From: Azolla caroliniana
Taxonomy: Eukaryota > Polypodiophyta
Assembly: GCA_043228905.1 (NCBI GenBank)
Contig: JBHGNT010000022.1
Coordinates: 2,976,001 to 3,040,000 of the forward strand
Direction of reading: 5' to 3'
Length of the DNA stretch: 64,000 bases
Numbering within the stretch: the stretch's first letter is position 1; each line of letters begins with the position of its first letter. Below are positions 11,246 to 21,200 of the stretch, one piece after another. The translations under genes were made by a program, and so were the position numbers. The notes beneath the pieces are model-generated. The model was not told where the DNA came from and made no database searches. It saw nothing but the letters and a program-made list of their open reading frames with translations.

Positions 11246-13358
11246 GGTTATCGGAACCGAGGGAGTCGCGGTTACGCTCGTGGTTCGGCCTAACCGTCAA
11301 AAACTGGACCGAATGGCGCCCGTCCTGGCTCTTGACCCGCGCATAGGCCGAACCGTTGTCCAGCACCTTGGTCTCCATTCGAGCCGCCGTGATGTACGGC
11401 TCTCCCAGTATGACGGGGTGCGATGACGACTCCTGCACGAAGAAGTGCTGGTCTATCTCGACATCGCCGATCTTGACCCGTACATTCGGGCAGGCCCCGT
11501 GAAGTTCCTCGGTGGCGCGCGTCGCCGCCCTTATCTTCCACCCGTGCTTGGTGTTGATCGGCCATTTGCCCTTCTTATAGAAGTCCATGGACATCAGGTT
11601 GATTTCCGATCCGTGGTCCACCAAAGCTACTACCGGTTCCTGGACATCGCCGATCTTTACCGGGGTTTCCGTGGTCGCTCGGGCCCAGTGTGGCCGCGAA
11701 TAGTGGCTCTCCGCCCACTCGTCTTCCAGCGCCATGTCGTCCAGGTGCGCCGTCCGCACCTCTACCGGTCTTTCCGGTTCCTCCTCCGTCGACAGCCTCT
11801 TCCGCTTGACCAAGTCCACGATGGAGTCGTGGAACTCTTTCTTCGCGATTCCGAGCACCTCCCGTAGCGACAGCTCCACCTTGCTGTCGAGGATCCGTTC
11901 CTCCAGGACCTTTCGTAAGTCCGTGGTTCTTTCTATCTCCGTCCCCAGACGGTACCCGCCCTTCTGGGGTTTATCTTGCGTACCGGCCCCGCCGGCTTCG
12001 TCCCGTCGTGGCCCGGACCGGGTCTCGTATCGTTGTGAGGGCCCGGTCGTCCCGGGTTTCCCCACCCGCTTCTCTTCTACCAGAGCCTCGTAGTTCCGGC
12101 AAGCGGCTTCCACGAAGCCCGTCTTCTCCTCGACCGGGTCGCTCCACCCGGTCATCTCCCGTACCCGTTTCTCCGCACGGTCCGATTCCTCCCTCTTCAT
12201 CCTCGTATCGGCAAGGCCTTCCAGCACCGTCGGCCAGAATCCGGCTTTGCTTCCTCTTCGGGCCTCGTTGCCCCCGACTCGAATACCGGCCGACGCCGAG
12301 TAGTGGACGGTTTCCGCATGTCGGGCCGCCGCCTCTTCCATCAACCTCTTCATTCCGCCTCGCCCGTCGTTTCGGTTTAGGGGCCTTCTCGTGTCGTTGG
12401 CGTGAACCCGGCCTTCCCATAGGTACACCACCCGGTTCCTCAGCGCCTCTGCGAAATCGCCGCAGTCTTTTCGGATGTGGCCGACCCCGTCGCACCACAT
12501 GCACCTGTTCCCTGCCGCCGGCCGTCGGTCACGAGCAGGTCCTCCGCCTTCTCTGCGGGCTTGTGCGATTTGGAGGTCTTTTATCGCCCTCGTCAGTTCC
12601 TCCAACGCAGCTCCTCCAGTCGAGCCTCTGATCACGTCGGTCGTAGCTGAACCGGATTCCAGCCACTCCCGAGTCTCTTCCCTTCGCACCGGCTGCGCCG
12701 GCTCGAGTTTCCTCGCCGCGACTGAGCCCGACCCGGTTGCTCTGTCATCCTCCCATTCTCGCCGTTTGTCGAAACGGCCGCAGGCTCTCTTGACCGCCGC
12801 CCAGTCGGCTGTCAGCCCGTCTTCGGTTTCTAGCAGGGCGCCCACGTGACTCCGATCCCTCTCGTCAACCGATTTGACGAACAGCAGGACCCGGCTTGTA
12901 TCCAGGACCATCCTGTCAAGCGCCGAAAGGCGCGCGAAGTTCTCCTCGAACTCCCGGAGGAGTGCCGACGCATTTCTTCCTTTCCCGGGAGACTCCACCC
13001 ACTCCATGAAGCTTCGCTTCGAAAGCCGGAGCGCGTCGTCCAGTCCGTATTTTTCCAGGAGCCGACCTTCGAACTCCTCCCAGGTACGGCTCTCCGCCCG
13101 CACCTCGAGCACCTCCGCATGGATGCTCGGCATCGCCACTCGGGGAAAACCGGCAAGACGCCTGTCTTCCGGAATGTCCCGCATTAACATTTCCGCACCG
13201 TAGGACGCCAGATACTTCGTGGCATCCTTCCCATCGAACCGGCCGATCGTGCCGACGACCGCCTCAATAGCTCTGTCGAGGGCACCGGTGCCCTCGCGCG
13301 CGTTTACAATCCGATCCACGGCCGAAGCCATGGCCTCTGCGAGATCCGACCCCCTCAT
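11232..13358 (-). CDS. gag-PR: Gag-protease of the intact gypsy element
   Basis: About 708 residues from the ATG at 13358 (MRGSDLAEAM). The frame is also open upstream, but only non-ATG codons lie there and they overlap the primer site. Order: gag capsid-like region (residues about 50-260), a CCHC knuckle (CMWCDGVGHIRKDC, about 12468-12510), a charged linker, then a retropepsin-like domain with DHGSEIN as the catalytic motif and an ILGEPYI motif downstream. The Asp-His-Gly-Ser form replaces the usual Asp-Ser/Thr-Gly. The frame ends in TAG at 11232-11234 inside GGATTTTTAGAGAGG, where a -1 shift would enter pol. It would form the particle and process the polyprotein. Confidence 0.88.
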   Translation of the reverse strand: MRGSDLAEAMASAVDRIVNAREGTGALDRAIEAVVGTIGRFDGKDATKYLASYGAEMLMRDIPEDRRLAGFPRVAMPSIHAEVLEVRAESRTWEEFEGRLLEKYGLDDALRLSKRSFMEWVESPGKGRNASALLREFEENFARLSALDRMVLDTSRVLLFVKSVDERDRSHVGALLETEDGLTADWAAVKRACGRFDKRREWEDDRATGSGSVAARKLEPAQPVRREETREWLESGSATTDVIRGSTGGAALEELTRAIKDLQIAQARREGGGPARDRRPAAGNRCMWCDGVGHIRKDCGDFAEALRNRVVYLWEGRVHANDTRRPLNRNDGRGGMKRLMEEAAARHAETVHYSASAGIRVGGNEARRGSKAGFWPTVLEGLADTRMKREESDRAEKRVREMTGWSDPVEEKTGFVEAACRNYEALVEEKRVGKPGTTGPSQRYETRSGPRRDEAGGAGTQDKPQKGGYRLGTEIERTTDLRKVLEERILDSKVELSLREVLGIAKKEFHDSIVDLVKRKRLSTEEEPERPVEVRTAHLDDMALEDEWAESHYSRPHWARATTETPVKIGDVQEPVVALVDHGSEINLMSMDFYKKGKWPINTKHGWKIRAATRATEELHGACPNVRVKIGDVEIDQHFFVQESSSHPVILGEPYITAARMETKVLDNGSAYARVKSQDGRHSVQFLTVRPNHERNRDSLGSDNREDF

Positions 13359-13401
13359 CTTCTGCTCTTCTGCCGCCTCTTTCACGTCGGGTTCACCAAG
13401 A

Positions 13402-14119
13402 TGTCGGGGTTACTACGCCCTTGCGTGTAGAAAGGAGGAGGGACCACAGGGGGTCTTGAACCGAAGAGCAAGAGAGAGAGGAGTAAGAGAGAGAGACCCG
13501 ATTACACAGAACCGAAGATCCGATTGCGCAGAACCGACGATTGCACAGGGACACGGCCCAACAAACAGAGATCACAAATAAACGCCGACGCAGATGGACG
13601 CAACAACGAAAGATATGTACTTATGAATGCAAGAAAATAACAGACTAAAGTATTACAACCCACGGTGGGGCACGAAATAGATACTAACGAAAACGAACAG
13701 GGCGGCGAACAGATGCCGACCCCTGTATGTCGCGACGCACAGGAAGGGAAAACAGGTCGGAGGTGCTGCAGGACGCACTCGGGGCGTTCCACGGAACAGC
13801 GCAAGCCTCCTCGAAACCTGCACTGGTACGCGATGGAGCAGAAGACAGAGAAAGCAGGAGTGAGAGAGAGCTCCGAAATCGGTTCGGCAGCACTTCGTCC
13901 TCTCCGCGCGAGATACCCCACTTCTATTCTTCCTCTTCCCTTTTATAGCCCGTCAAGAGGCCGTTTGGCATTAACTGCATACCAACCGAATCTACCCACC
14001 TAGGATCCTCGTATGTACCTACTTCGTCCTTAGGTACTTCTTGGGGCGCGTGTGTGCGTAGAGCCGTTTCCCACGCCTTGTTCCTCCGATTCCTCTTGTG
14101 GGCGGTTTTCTTCACGACA
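13402..14119 (-). repeat. 5' LTR of the intact gypsy element
   Basis: A 718-bp LTR with the same termini as the 3' copy. The only difference noticed is one extra A in the block that reads CCACAGGGGGTC here and CCACGGGGGTC in the other copy. Just inside it (about 13381-13398, minus strand) lies the primer-binding complement TGGTGAACCCGACGTGAA, shared with the older element. Confidence 0.9.
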
Positions 14120-14546
14120 GCGTGAACCGTTTTTCGAACTCCTGGAGGAGCGTCGATGTGTTCCTCCCTTTTCCAAAGCTTTCCACCCACGCCATGAAGT
14201 CCCGCCTTGACAGTTGAAGCGAGTCGTCAAACCCGTACTTCTCGAGGAGCTGCAGCTCGAACTCCTCCCAAGTCTGGCATCCGGCCAACACCTCGAGCAC
14301 CTCCGCATGGATGCTCGGCGTCACCACCCGAGGGAATCCAGACAGCCGCCTGTCCACCGAGATATCCCTCATGATCATTTCGGCCCGGTAAGCCTCCAAA
14401 TAACTTGTGGCGTCTTTCCCTCTGAACCGGCCTATAGTGCCGACGATTGATTCAATGGCTATGTCGAGGGTACCCTTCCCCTCACAAGCGCTTACCAGCC
14501 GGTCGACAGCTACCGCCATTGCCTCTGCTAGCTCCGATCCCCTCAT
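14120..14546 (-). pseudogene. Older gypsy gag, N-terminal part (split by insertion)
   Basis: It opens with ATG at 14546 (MRGSELAEAM...), closely parallel to the start of the intact element's gag (MRGSDLAEAM...). The frame is open up to the insertion point at 14120. The 4-bp target duplication GCGT lies at 14120-14123 and again at 6951-6954. When one copy is discounted, the reading frame continues exactly into the segment at 6950 and below, so the split is due to the nested insertion. Confidence 0.85.
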
Positions 14547-14590
14547 CTTTTGACTCGTTTGCCGCCTATTCACGTCGGGTTCACCAAAGA

Positions 14591-14648
14591 TGTCACGAAG
14601 TTTGTGTTCGCGTGTAGGAAGAGGCGGGACCATGAGGGTCTTGGACCA

Positions 14649-14685
<37 letters not shown>

Positions 14686-15244
14686 TAAGAGCAAGAAAAC
14701 AGGAATCCGATTACTATAATCAATAGCTTACAACTCGAACAGTTACAACTGGCAACCCGGTAATGGACTTGACACGGGGTCCTACTCACACACACAGACG
14801 ACAACCACGCGACTCCAGGAAACAAAAAGGGGAGAGCCTCTGCTTGAAGCACACGGGTTGGGCTGTCAACGAAGCAGAGGCAGCGAACTCCCGACACCCA
14901 CAAAGACCGACGACCGGAGGAGGAGAAGAGAGAGCTCGGCACTCGGTTCTGCAGCAGCACTTCGTCCTCGCCAACGCGCCATCCCTTTCCTTCCCTCTCT
15001 CCCTCCTTAAATAGTTCGTAAAAAGGGGGGGTGCCCCTTTCTCCCTAGTCAAATTGCTTTATTCCCTGTCCCTTTCGACAGAGATATGCACAATCCCATA
15101 ATAAATGTATACTACCTAGTATCTACATCAACCGACCTAATTATGAATCATGTACAAAATATCAATTCATGCGTCCATCCGTGTAAGAGCCGGTTCATGC
15201 GCCCTTTTCTCCAATTCCGCCTATGGCCGGTTTTCTTCACGACA
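14591..15244 (-). repeat. 5' LTR of the older gypsy element
   Basis: A 654-bp LTR whose plus-strand reading begins TGTCACGAAG and ends TTCTTCACGACA. The ending matches the younger element's LTR, and the first third shares the same GGGACCA(C/T)G..GGTCTTG block. It holds a long GA dinucleotide run near 14650-14682. A primer-binding complement TGGTGAACCCGACGTGAA lies just inside (about 14570-14588); I do not recognise the priming tRNA. Confidence 0.8.
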
Positions 15245-16844
15245 ACGTGTTGTTCCAGGAAATTATGAAGGTCTTGCTAGAGTATGGATTCGTGCATCCA
15301 TGGCTGCTAGCAATGCCAAAGAACAAAGTCGGCTTCATCATTGCATCATTTGAAGGCTTGTGGGTTGATTGGCCGCTTTTTACAACGGACTCCCTCCGGA
15401 TAGCAATCGCAGTAGTGGCAGATGGGAAGAAGTCCTGGACCGGAGTTACACAGTGGTTTGACCATCCTTGCATCACGACAACTCGCCATCAAGCCCAAAA
15501 AGAGAGGAAGAACATAAATGATTGTTTGCCAAGAATACTCCCGGTTGGGCTGAAAAAGAGTCCCAACGCTCAGAAATGCCCCAAGCCACTATGAGAGGAG
15601 CACTTCCCCGACCATTAAAACCCATTCGCATTAAGCTAAAGGGGAAAGATACGGTGCAAGGGCAGTCGGACGGCAGGGACCACCCAGATACTACTGATGA
15701 AGACGAGCTTGAGGAGGAGGAAGAGCATGTCACGGCGAGCAAGAAAAGGATAGATCGGGTCCAATGTTGGACAGAACGTTGACTGATAGCTCAGCAGTGG
15801 TGGAGCCAAGACCGGCGGAGAGTGCATCTATGGCAAGATCAAAAGCAGTTCAAACGGTTCAACCGGAACCGGAACCGAAAATGCATACTAAACCGGGCCA
15901 AGCCAATCAACAAGCGAATGAGACAGACAACCAGTCAACGAACCTGCAAGGTCAAAGCAACGAAACGCAAGAAGAGCAAGCATTTTGGACACTCAGGGAA
16001 GCCGGAGGACAAGAAGCAGAATGGTCAGAGGCAGCACAAGCATTTGCTATAATTACTCTGGTACCTTCCAACAACTTGTGGAATGACTAGAACAGAAGGA
16101 CTGGGACGATCAGTTGCGAATGCAATCAAACCGACATCTGAAGGAAAAAACTGACGATTTCGAGAAGCTATAACAGGAGCATAAGGAGCTCGAGAAGCAA
16201 TATGACCGGTAGTGTGACAAGTTAAAGGAAGCCTGCACATAAGTAAGAGATAAAATGGAAGCCTTGGTGGTGCAAGAAAAAGTCCTTGAGGAGACGACGA
16301 CAAAGTTGTTGGCGGGCGCGGTGAAGGAACGGTCGAAGCTGCTGATTGAGCAAACCTGGATAATCGAAGAGTCAAAGGTTGTATTAGATAAAGTGCTGAC
16401 AACCTACCAAACCCAAATCATGAATTACGAGGTTCAAGCAACTATGATTATCGGAGGCCGGCGTGAACGGATGCAAGCATGAATGGACGAATGTTTCGCG
16501 GTTGTATGGGAACAATGGTCAAAGCAGGTAGCCGAACTCTAGATACTCTGTGCCGATGCAGAAAATCGGAAGAAATACGGAGACAAATTCTACAAAATGG
16601 ACCAAGAGAGGATCATAACAATCCACGAAGCGTTGTTAGAAGATTTCTACACTCTGGCCCAGGTACAAATAGACGGGTTCCGAAGATTATTGGAGTTTGA
16701 AGACAATTAACTGCAAGTAACGCTGGAGTTGGAAACGTATGAGAGGGAGAGAAGGCGGAAAGCAGCTGAGCAAAGGACGGAGCAGATCAATATCAGCGAT
16801 GAAGACCAACAACGGAGCCGGTGTCGCAGAAATCCGCGAGTACG
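15245..16844 (+). pseudogene. Degenerate retroelement reading frames, coiled-coil rich
   Basis: Plus-strand frames with stops and shifts: 15223-15594 (aromatic/aliphatic, Trp-rich segment), 15522-15782 (acidic run of Glu/Asp), 15764-16090 (Pro/Gln/Glu-rich) and 16255-16700 (heptad-like coiled coil, also broken by TAG codons). This looks like one ancient long frame rather than several genes. No enzyme domain is visible. It may be the gag-like product of a large non-autonomous LTR element. Similar coiled-coil sequence appears at 1-240, and the frame seems to resume after the solo LTR at 17575. Confidence 0.4.
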
Positions 16845-17574
16845 TGTAGGATCCTAGGCGGGACCACGGGGGTCTTGGACTAGGGAGTAGAGGAGAAATA
16901 GGAGCTTTGCTCAAGAGGAGATGAGGAAGAACAAGACATTAACATTGAACAACAAATAGATGGAGGCAAGATACAAAAACAAATTATATTAAGAATCCGC
17001 AAACGATTACAACTATGGCCGCATAGGCCAAACCAAACGATTACAAGAAACCCTAACCGGATAAGTAAAGAAGAAGGGTAAAACCCTAGACGAAACCCTA
17101 AAACCGAAATAGGAAGAAGAAGAACCTTAGAACTAAGTGGTATACCTCTCACACTCAAAATAGGCAACCCCCTCCAAAGTGATTCCTCGCTCCCTTTATA
17201 GTAGTCAAGAGTGAGGCACATTACAAAAAGGAGTGGTCAAATCCCCTTTCTTTCAAAGGAGAATCTTTGGCCTCGATCTTAGGTGGAGAGATTGATGGGC
17301 CTCAACTCTCTCTCCTCTAGCCATCCTACTCAATGCCCATTACTCCCTACACGTATGCTTCATGTACCTCTCTCTAGCCTACAAAGTGCACATCACCTTT
17401 ATGCCTTTACGAACCTCGTGGTGCACTTTTAGCACCTTAGATTATTACCCTTCCCCTTACATTTCGTTATCTTATTCTCATTATACAAATTTACAAGTGC
17501 ATGTGCAATGTTGCACATCCCCATTTTATTTGTCCCACCCGAGTTTCTCACCGTAGCCGGGAATCTTCACAACA
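16845..17574 (-). mobile_element. Solo LTR, distant relative of the GC-rich gypsy LTRs
   Basis: A 730-bp block whose plus-strand reading begins TGTAGGATCCTAGGCGGGACCACGG.. in style (the GGGACCACGGGGGTCTTG block is shared with the gypsy LTR at 6955) and ends CCGGGAATCTTCACAACA, parallel to CGGTTTTCTTCACGACA of the two gypsy LTRs. No primer site or internal region borders it and no clear target duplication is seen (flanks GTACG and CCGGA). It interrupts the coiled-coil relic. Confidence 0.6.
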
Positions 17575-18387
17575 CCGGATACAACAAAGGAGCACCAGCC
17601 AGAGACACAACCTGAGCAGCGGGCAGAGCAAGCACCAATACAACAACAGGGTGCAAAGGAGCAATAAACGACTGAACCAAGTCCACAACAACAACAACAA
17701 ACAATAGAACAAGAAGAGCAGTCGGAACTGGTCGACCAAGACATCCTGGACATACTTGAGGAGGAATAGAGGAGCTGATCAAGACCCGTGGGTTCGACAT
17801 GTAAGGCACTATCCCACGGGCGTGCTATGTGTTGCCCAAAGAGGAGAATATGATCCAGAGGTGTGAACAGGAAGCCAGATAATTAGATAATTAGAATATT
17901 ATATAGTGACGGATCCATATAGATGTACCGATCCAAATCCGCATCGTTTTGTACCTTGCCAATTAGTGCATGCACCATTTTGTATCAGAACCGGATGCCT
18001 ATATAAAGGATCCAGATTGTATGTATTAAGGAGCGAGTAATATAATATATTATTTTCATCTTGCGTACTTGCCTGTTGTACTTTCATGTTATAATCTTAT
18101 GCATGTTAATGGGATGTTATGTATGTGTTCTGGAGCGTACCCAGATAAGTTATAATTATATGTGTGCATTAATCCATTCCTCCAACCACACCTTTGGTGA
18201 AAGTATTCTAGAAGGGGATAGCTAGTGTGTGTGGCTAAGGTCTAGCCCAGGATAATCATTTCAATCGGAAGTGAGCTTCCCATACCTCTGTCCATGTTCC
18301 TATTGTTCAGGAGAAAACTCTTCATCTCTGTGTTAATTTGTTTTGTCGACAGGGAAGGATTCTTCTAACCCTCGCGCTCTGATACCA
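17575..18387 (+). repeat. Retroelement remnant with LTR-like promoter segment
   Basis: Gln/Glu-rich coding remnants run to about 17770 (several stops). Next is non-coding sequence with a TATATAAAGG box at about 18001-18010 followed by AT-rich, polyadenylation-like sequence, as expected of a plus-strand LTR or 3' end. Boundaries are not definable by eye. The stretch 18060-18387 holds no gene I can support. Confidence 0.3.
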
Positions 18388-18472
18388 TGTAAAAGAATAC
18401 GTGTGGAAGCTTATGCAACACAAAGAAAGCCCAATCGGTTGTCTGAAAATACAACTGTTAGGTATACGTAGA

Positions 18473-18508
<36 letters not shown>

Positions 18509-18925
18509 AGTGAGCATGCAACAAAAATAATCTATTATCAAAAGACTCATTACATACAATGTGCTCACAGAGCACTTTTTATACAAGTCCTCAAAGGGAC
18601 GGACAGAAGTACTGACAAGTACTTCAATGCTCATAAATGAGCTATTGACACTAACATCTAAAATATTTCTACGAAGAATATAGGTCCTAATTGTCCTGAC
18701 GGCTCCCCACCGATCCGGCCTAACTGACCCGGCTCCTGGCATCTTCAGTCGATTCGGGCCTAACCAATTAGTTTCCATACGATCCGGTTTTCGACTTCTT
18801 CAGCCGATCGGCCCAAGTTGAGTTTGCTCGCTCAACATGCTAATTTCGAGTTGAGCTCAAGGGATGATGCTTATGCTTAGCAATCCCAATGTTTGCTAAA
18901 AATAGATCAATTTCAACTCTTTACA
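18388..18925 (-). repeat. copia-type 5' LTR remnant with primer-binding site
   Basis: On the minus strand an LTR end (..CTTTTACA) at 18388 is followed at once by TGGTATCAGAG (18377-18387), the initiator-Met-tRNA primer complement. The rest of the element is missing to the left. The other LTR edge is uncertain: CTTTACA at about 18919-18925 would give a matching inverted end, but gypsy-like coding sequence may begin near 18893. A GA microsatellite sits at 18478-18504. Confidence 0.5.
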
Positions 18926-20348
18926 ACATGTATGTTACATTATGACTCTTTGCTTGAGGAGATAGCCAAAGCACTTCCCACCAACAAATTCACCAATGAA
19001 ATTGAACAAGGTCTTATTGATCTGTCTAAAACAAACAACAAGGAAGCCCTTGATCGCTTCATATTTGAGGGGGGGCTCCTTTACCAAGAGCATCTCTTAT
19101 ATGTTCCAGAGGGCCTATGTCGAACTCGAGTTCTTCAAAAGTGTCACAACAACCCATTGGCTAGCCATTTTGGAGTTACAAAGACCCTAGAATTAATCTC
19201 GTGAGGATATTGGTGGCCTCAACCGTGGAATTTTGTCAAGGAATTCATCAAGACATTACTTGGGCTTGATCCAAAGTCACCCACCACAGGCCATATGGTT
19301 TACTCCAACCACTTCCCATTCCCAACCAGCCTTGGGCATCTATTTCCATGGATTTCATCATTGACTTGCCTCAAGTCCATAGATATGACGTAGTGCTCAT
19401 CAGGGTGAATCAGTTTACAAAGATGGCTCATTTTGCTCCTTGTGCAAATACTATTTCACGTCAAGAAATGACATATCTATTTTTTAACGAATGTGGTGTG
19501 GTTTCACAGGGTGTCAGACGATGTCACCTCGGATCGTGAACCCTAAATTGTCTCTTGTTTTTTGTGACAGCTCCTTCATACACTTGCACAATAGTGAATT
19601 TGTACTCATCCTATCATCCTCAAACCGATGGGCAAACTAAGTAGGTGAATCAAATTCTAGAGCAATACATCATGTGCTCATTTAGCTACCAACAAGACGA
19701 TTAGATCGACCTCCTACCGTTGGCGGAGTTCACATATAATAATACGCTACATGGTTCAACTAGGGTCACCCTATTTTTCGCCAACGATGGTTTCCATTTT
19801 CGCTTCAACATCTCCATCCCTGCTAACTCTATCAACCATTCATCAAAACCCCTCCCTCGAGCTCATCCTTGTTGTGGACCATTACAAAGCGCAAGCTCAT
19901 TGTCATCGCTCAACCACACCCCCATTTGTAGTCGGTGATCAAGTCTAGCTCTTACATCGCCATGTCGACATTATGCAACCTTGTGCAAAGTTGGACTACA
20001 AAAAGTTGGGGCCTTTTCGCATCAACCCAGTCACTTTCTGGCTAGAACTTCCTCCGCATTTCCAGATTCATAATGTCTTCCATGCCTCTCTCCTTTACCC
20101 TCATCATCCATCCACCATTCCTAGAACATACTCTCCACCTCCACCTCCAGTCGGTCTTTCCACAGGTGAGGAGTATGAGGTTGACAAGATTTTGGACCCT
20201 TGTTGGCATGGACGACAACTTCAATACATTGTCCTATGGAAAGGGTGCCCCATTTCAAAGGCAACTTGGGAACCACCCCGACAGTTGGTGAATGCACCAG
20301 ATGTTGTTCACGCATTTCGTCACCAATATCCACAAAAACAGGGGTGAC
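18893..20348 (+). pseudogene. Chromovirus (Ty3/gypsy) integrase with chromodomain, degenerate
   Basis: Plus-strand frames show, in order, the integrase zinc-binding region (H..C..C.. pattern near 19080-19250), the catalytic core start MDFIIDLP (19348), a DRFTKMAHF-like segment, SYHPQTDGQTK near 19610 and an AEFTYNNTLHGSTR segment near 19720. The C-terminal chromodomain (about 20160-20320) has YIVLWKGCP and ATWEPP motifs. Stops and frame changes are frequent, and the second catalytic Asp region is damaged. Reverse transcriptase and everything upstream are absent. Chromodomains direct integration to particular chromatin in this lineage. Confidence 0.8.
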
Positions 20349-20379
20349 ATCTTAGGAGACGGCATTAACTAAAGGATAA

Positions 20380-20772
20380 TGTCATGGAAACGACATTTGT
20401 CATGTCAAGATTCAAACGCTTGACCTCTTGTATTGTAATCAAGTGTTGTGTTTTAACCAACACATCCGGTACATGGTCATGTTATGTACATGTTAGTAGA
20501 TTATCTATTGCATGTTCTAGGAGTTTTTAGAAGCTTCAAGAAAGCTCTAGAAGTTGGAACATTCCAGAAGCTTCTGCACGGAATTCAAAAACTACATGCA
20601 GAGCCCACAAACATGTATAAATACAGGGGTTCACCTTGATCCCAGTCAAGGTGAACAACGCCAGTTACGGAATCCTATATTCAACTTTGTCTATCTCTTG
20701 TTTCTCACTTCATCTCTCAGTATCTTACCTTTTTCCTTGCTTTGTTTTGCTCTGCTCTATCTGTCCATGACA
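20380..20772 (+). repeat. 3' LTR of the chromovirus relic
   Basis: A 393-bp block beginning TGTCATGG and ending CCATGACA, a perfect 8-bp terminal inverted repeat, placed just after the chromodomain frame. TATA-like ATGTATAAATAC lies near 20612-20623. No 5' LTR partner is found upstream, so the element is 5'-truncated. Confidence 0.75.
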
Positions 20773-21200
20773 ACAAGTACTAACTAATGATAGAAGTGAG
20801 GAATGAAAATTTTGAAGGAAAAGAGATGTATTTCCAACTTTTTTGTACTATAAGAGAAAAAAACTACGTATGTCATGGACAGATAGAGCAAAGCAAAACA
20901 AAGCAAGGAAAAAGGTAAGATACTGAGAGATGAAGTGAGAAACAAGAGATAGAAAAAGTTGAATATAGGATCCCAGTCAAGGTGAACAACGCCAGTTACG
21001 GAATCCTATATTCAATATCTCTTGTTTCTCACTTCATCTCTCAGTATCTTACCTTTTTCCTTGCTTTGTTTTGCTCTGCTCTATCTGACCATGACAACAA
21101 GTACTAACTAATGATAGAAGTGAGGAATGAAAATTTTGAAGGAAAAGAGATGTATTTCCAACTTTTTGTACTATAAGAGAAAAAAAAACTACGTATGTCT
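20637..21200. repeat. Inverted plus direct duplication of the LTR end and its flank
   Basis: Unit A (LTR end, about 20637-20772) and unit B (flank, 20773-20873) are followed by an inverted copy of the last ~100 bp of A (about 20870-20970), then a second direct A (20968-21095, with a 7-bp internal deletion) and a second B (21096-21200). Junctions share short identities (TGTC and GATCCC). The inverted and second direct copies lie back to back and could fold into a hairpin of roughly 95-bp arms. Confidence 0.8.

Larger units (their letters stand above)
6955..14119 (-). mobile_element. Complete, apparently intact Ty3/gypsy retrotransposon, nested
   Basis: A 7.17-kb element with two nearly identical LTRs (6955-7671 and 13402-14119), primer site, long open gag-protease and pol frames, polypurine tract, and a 4-bp target duplication GCGT at 6951-6954 and 14120-14123. 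It is inserted in the gag of an older relative. The LTRs differ by eye only by one inserted A, and both long frames lack stops, so insertion is recent and the copy could be autonomous. There is no chromodomain and no extra env-like frame. GC content is visibly higher than in the flanking host DNA. Confidence 0.92.
2566..15244 (-). mobile_element. Older Ty3/gypsy element, decayed, host of a nested insertion
   Basis: Minus-strand gypsy element: 5' LTR at 15244-14591, primer site, start of gag (14546-14120), then after the inserted younger element the rest of gag-protease (6954-5246) and pol (5226-2566). The integrase is cut off near 2570 by a copia LTR and the 3' LTR is outside or lost. Coding parts are clearly similar to the nested element but carry stops and frameshifts, so it is older and inactive. 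It is visibly more GC-rich than the host genes to the right. Confidence 0.85.

Noticed and set aside
16845-17574. Target duplication for the solo LTR
   Set aside because: Flanks GTACG and CCGGA do not match at 4 or 5 bp; I do not claim one.
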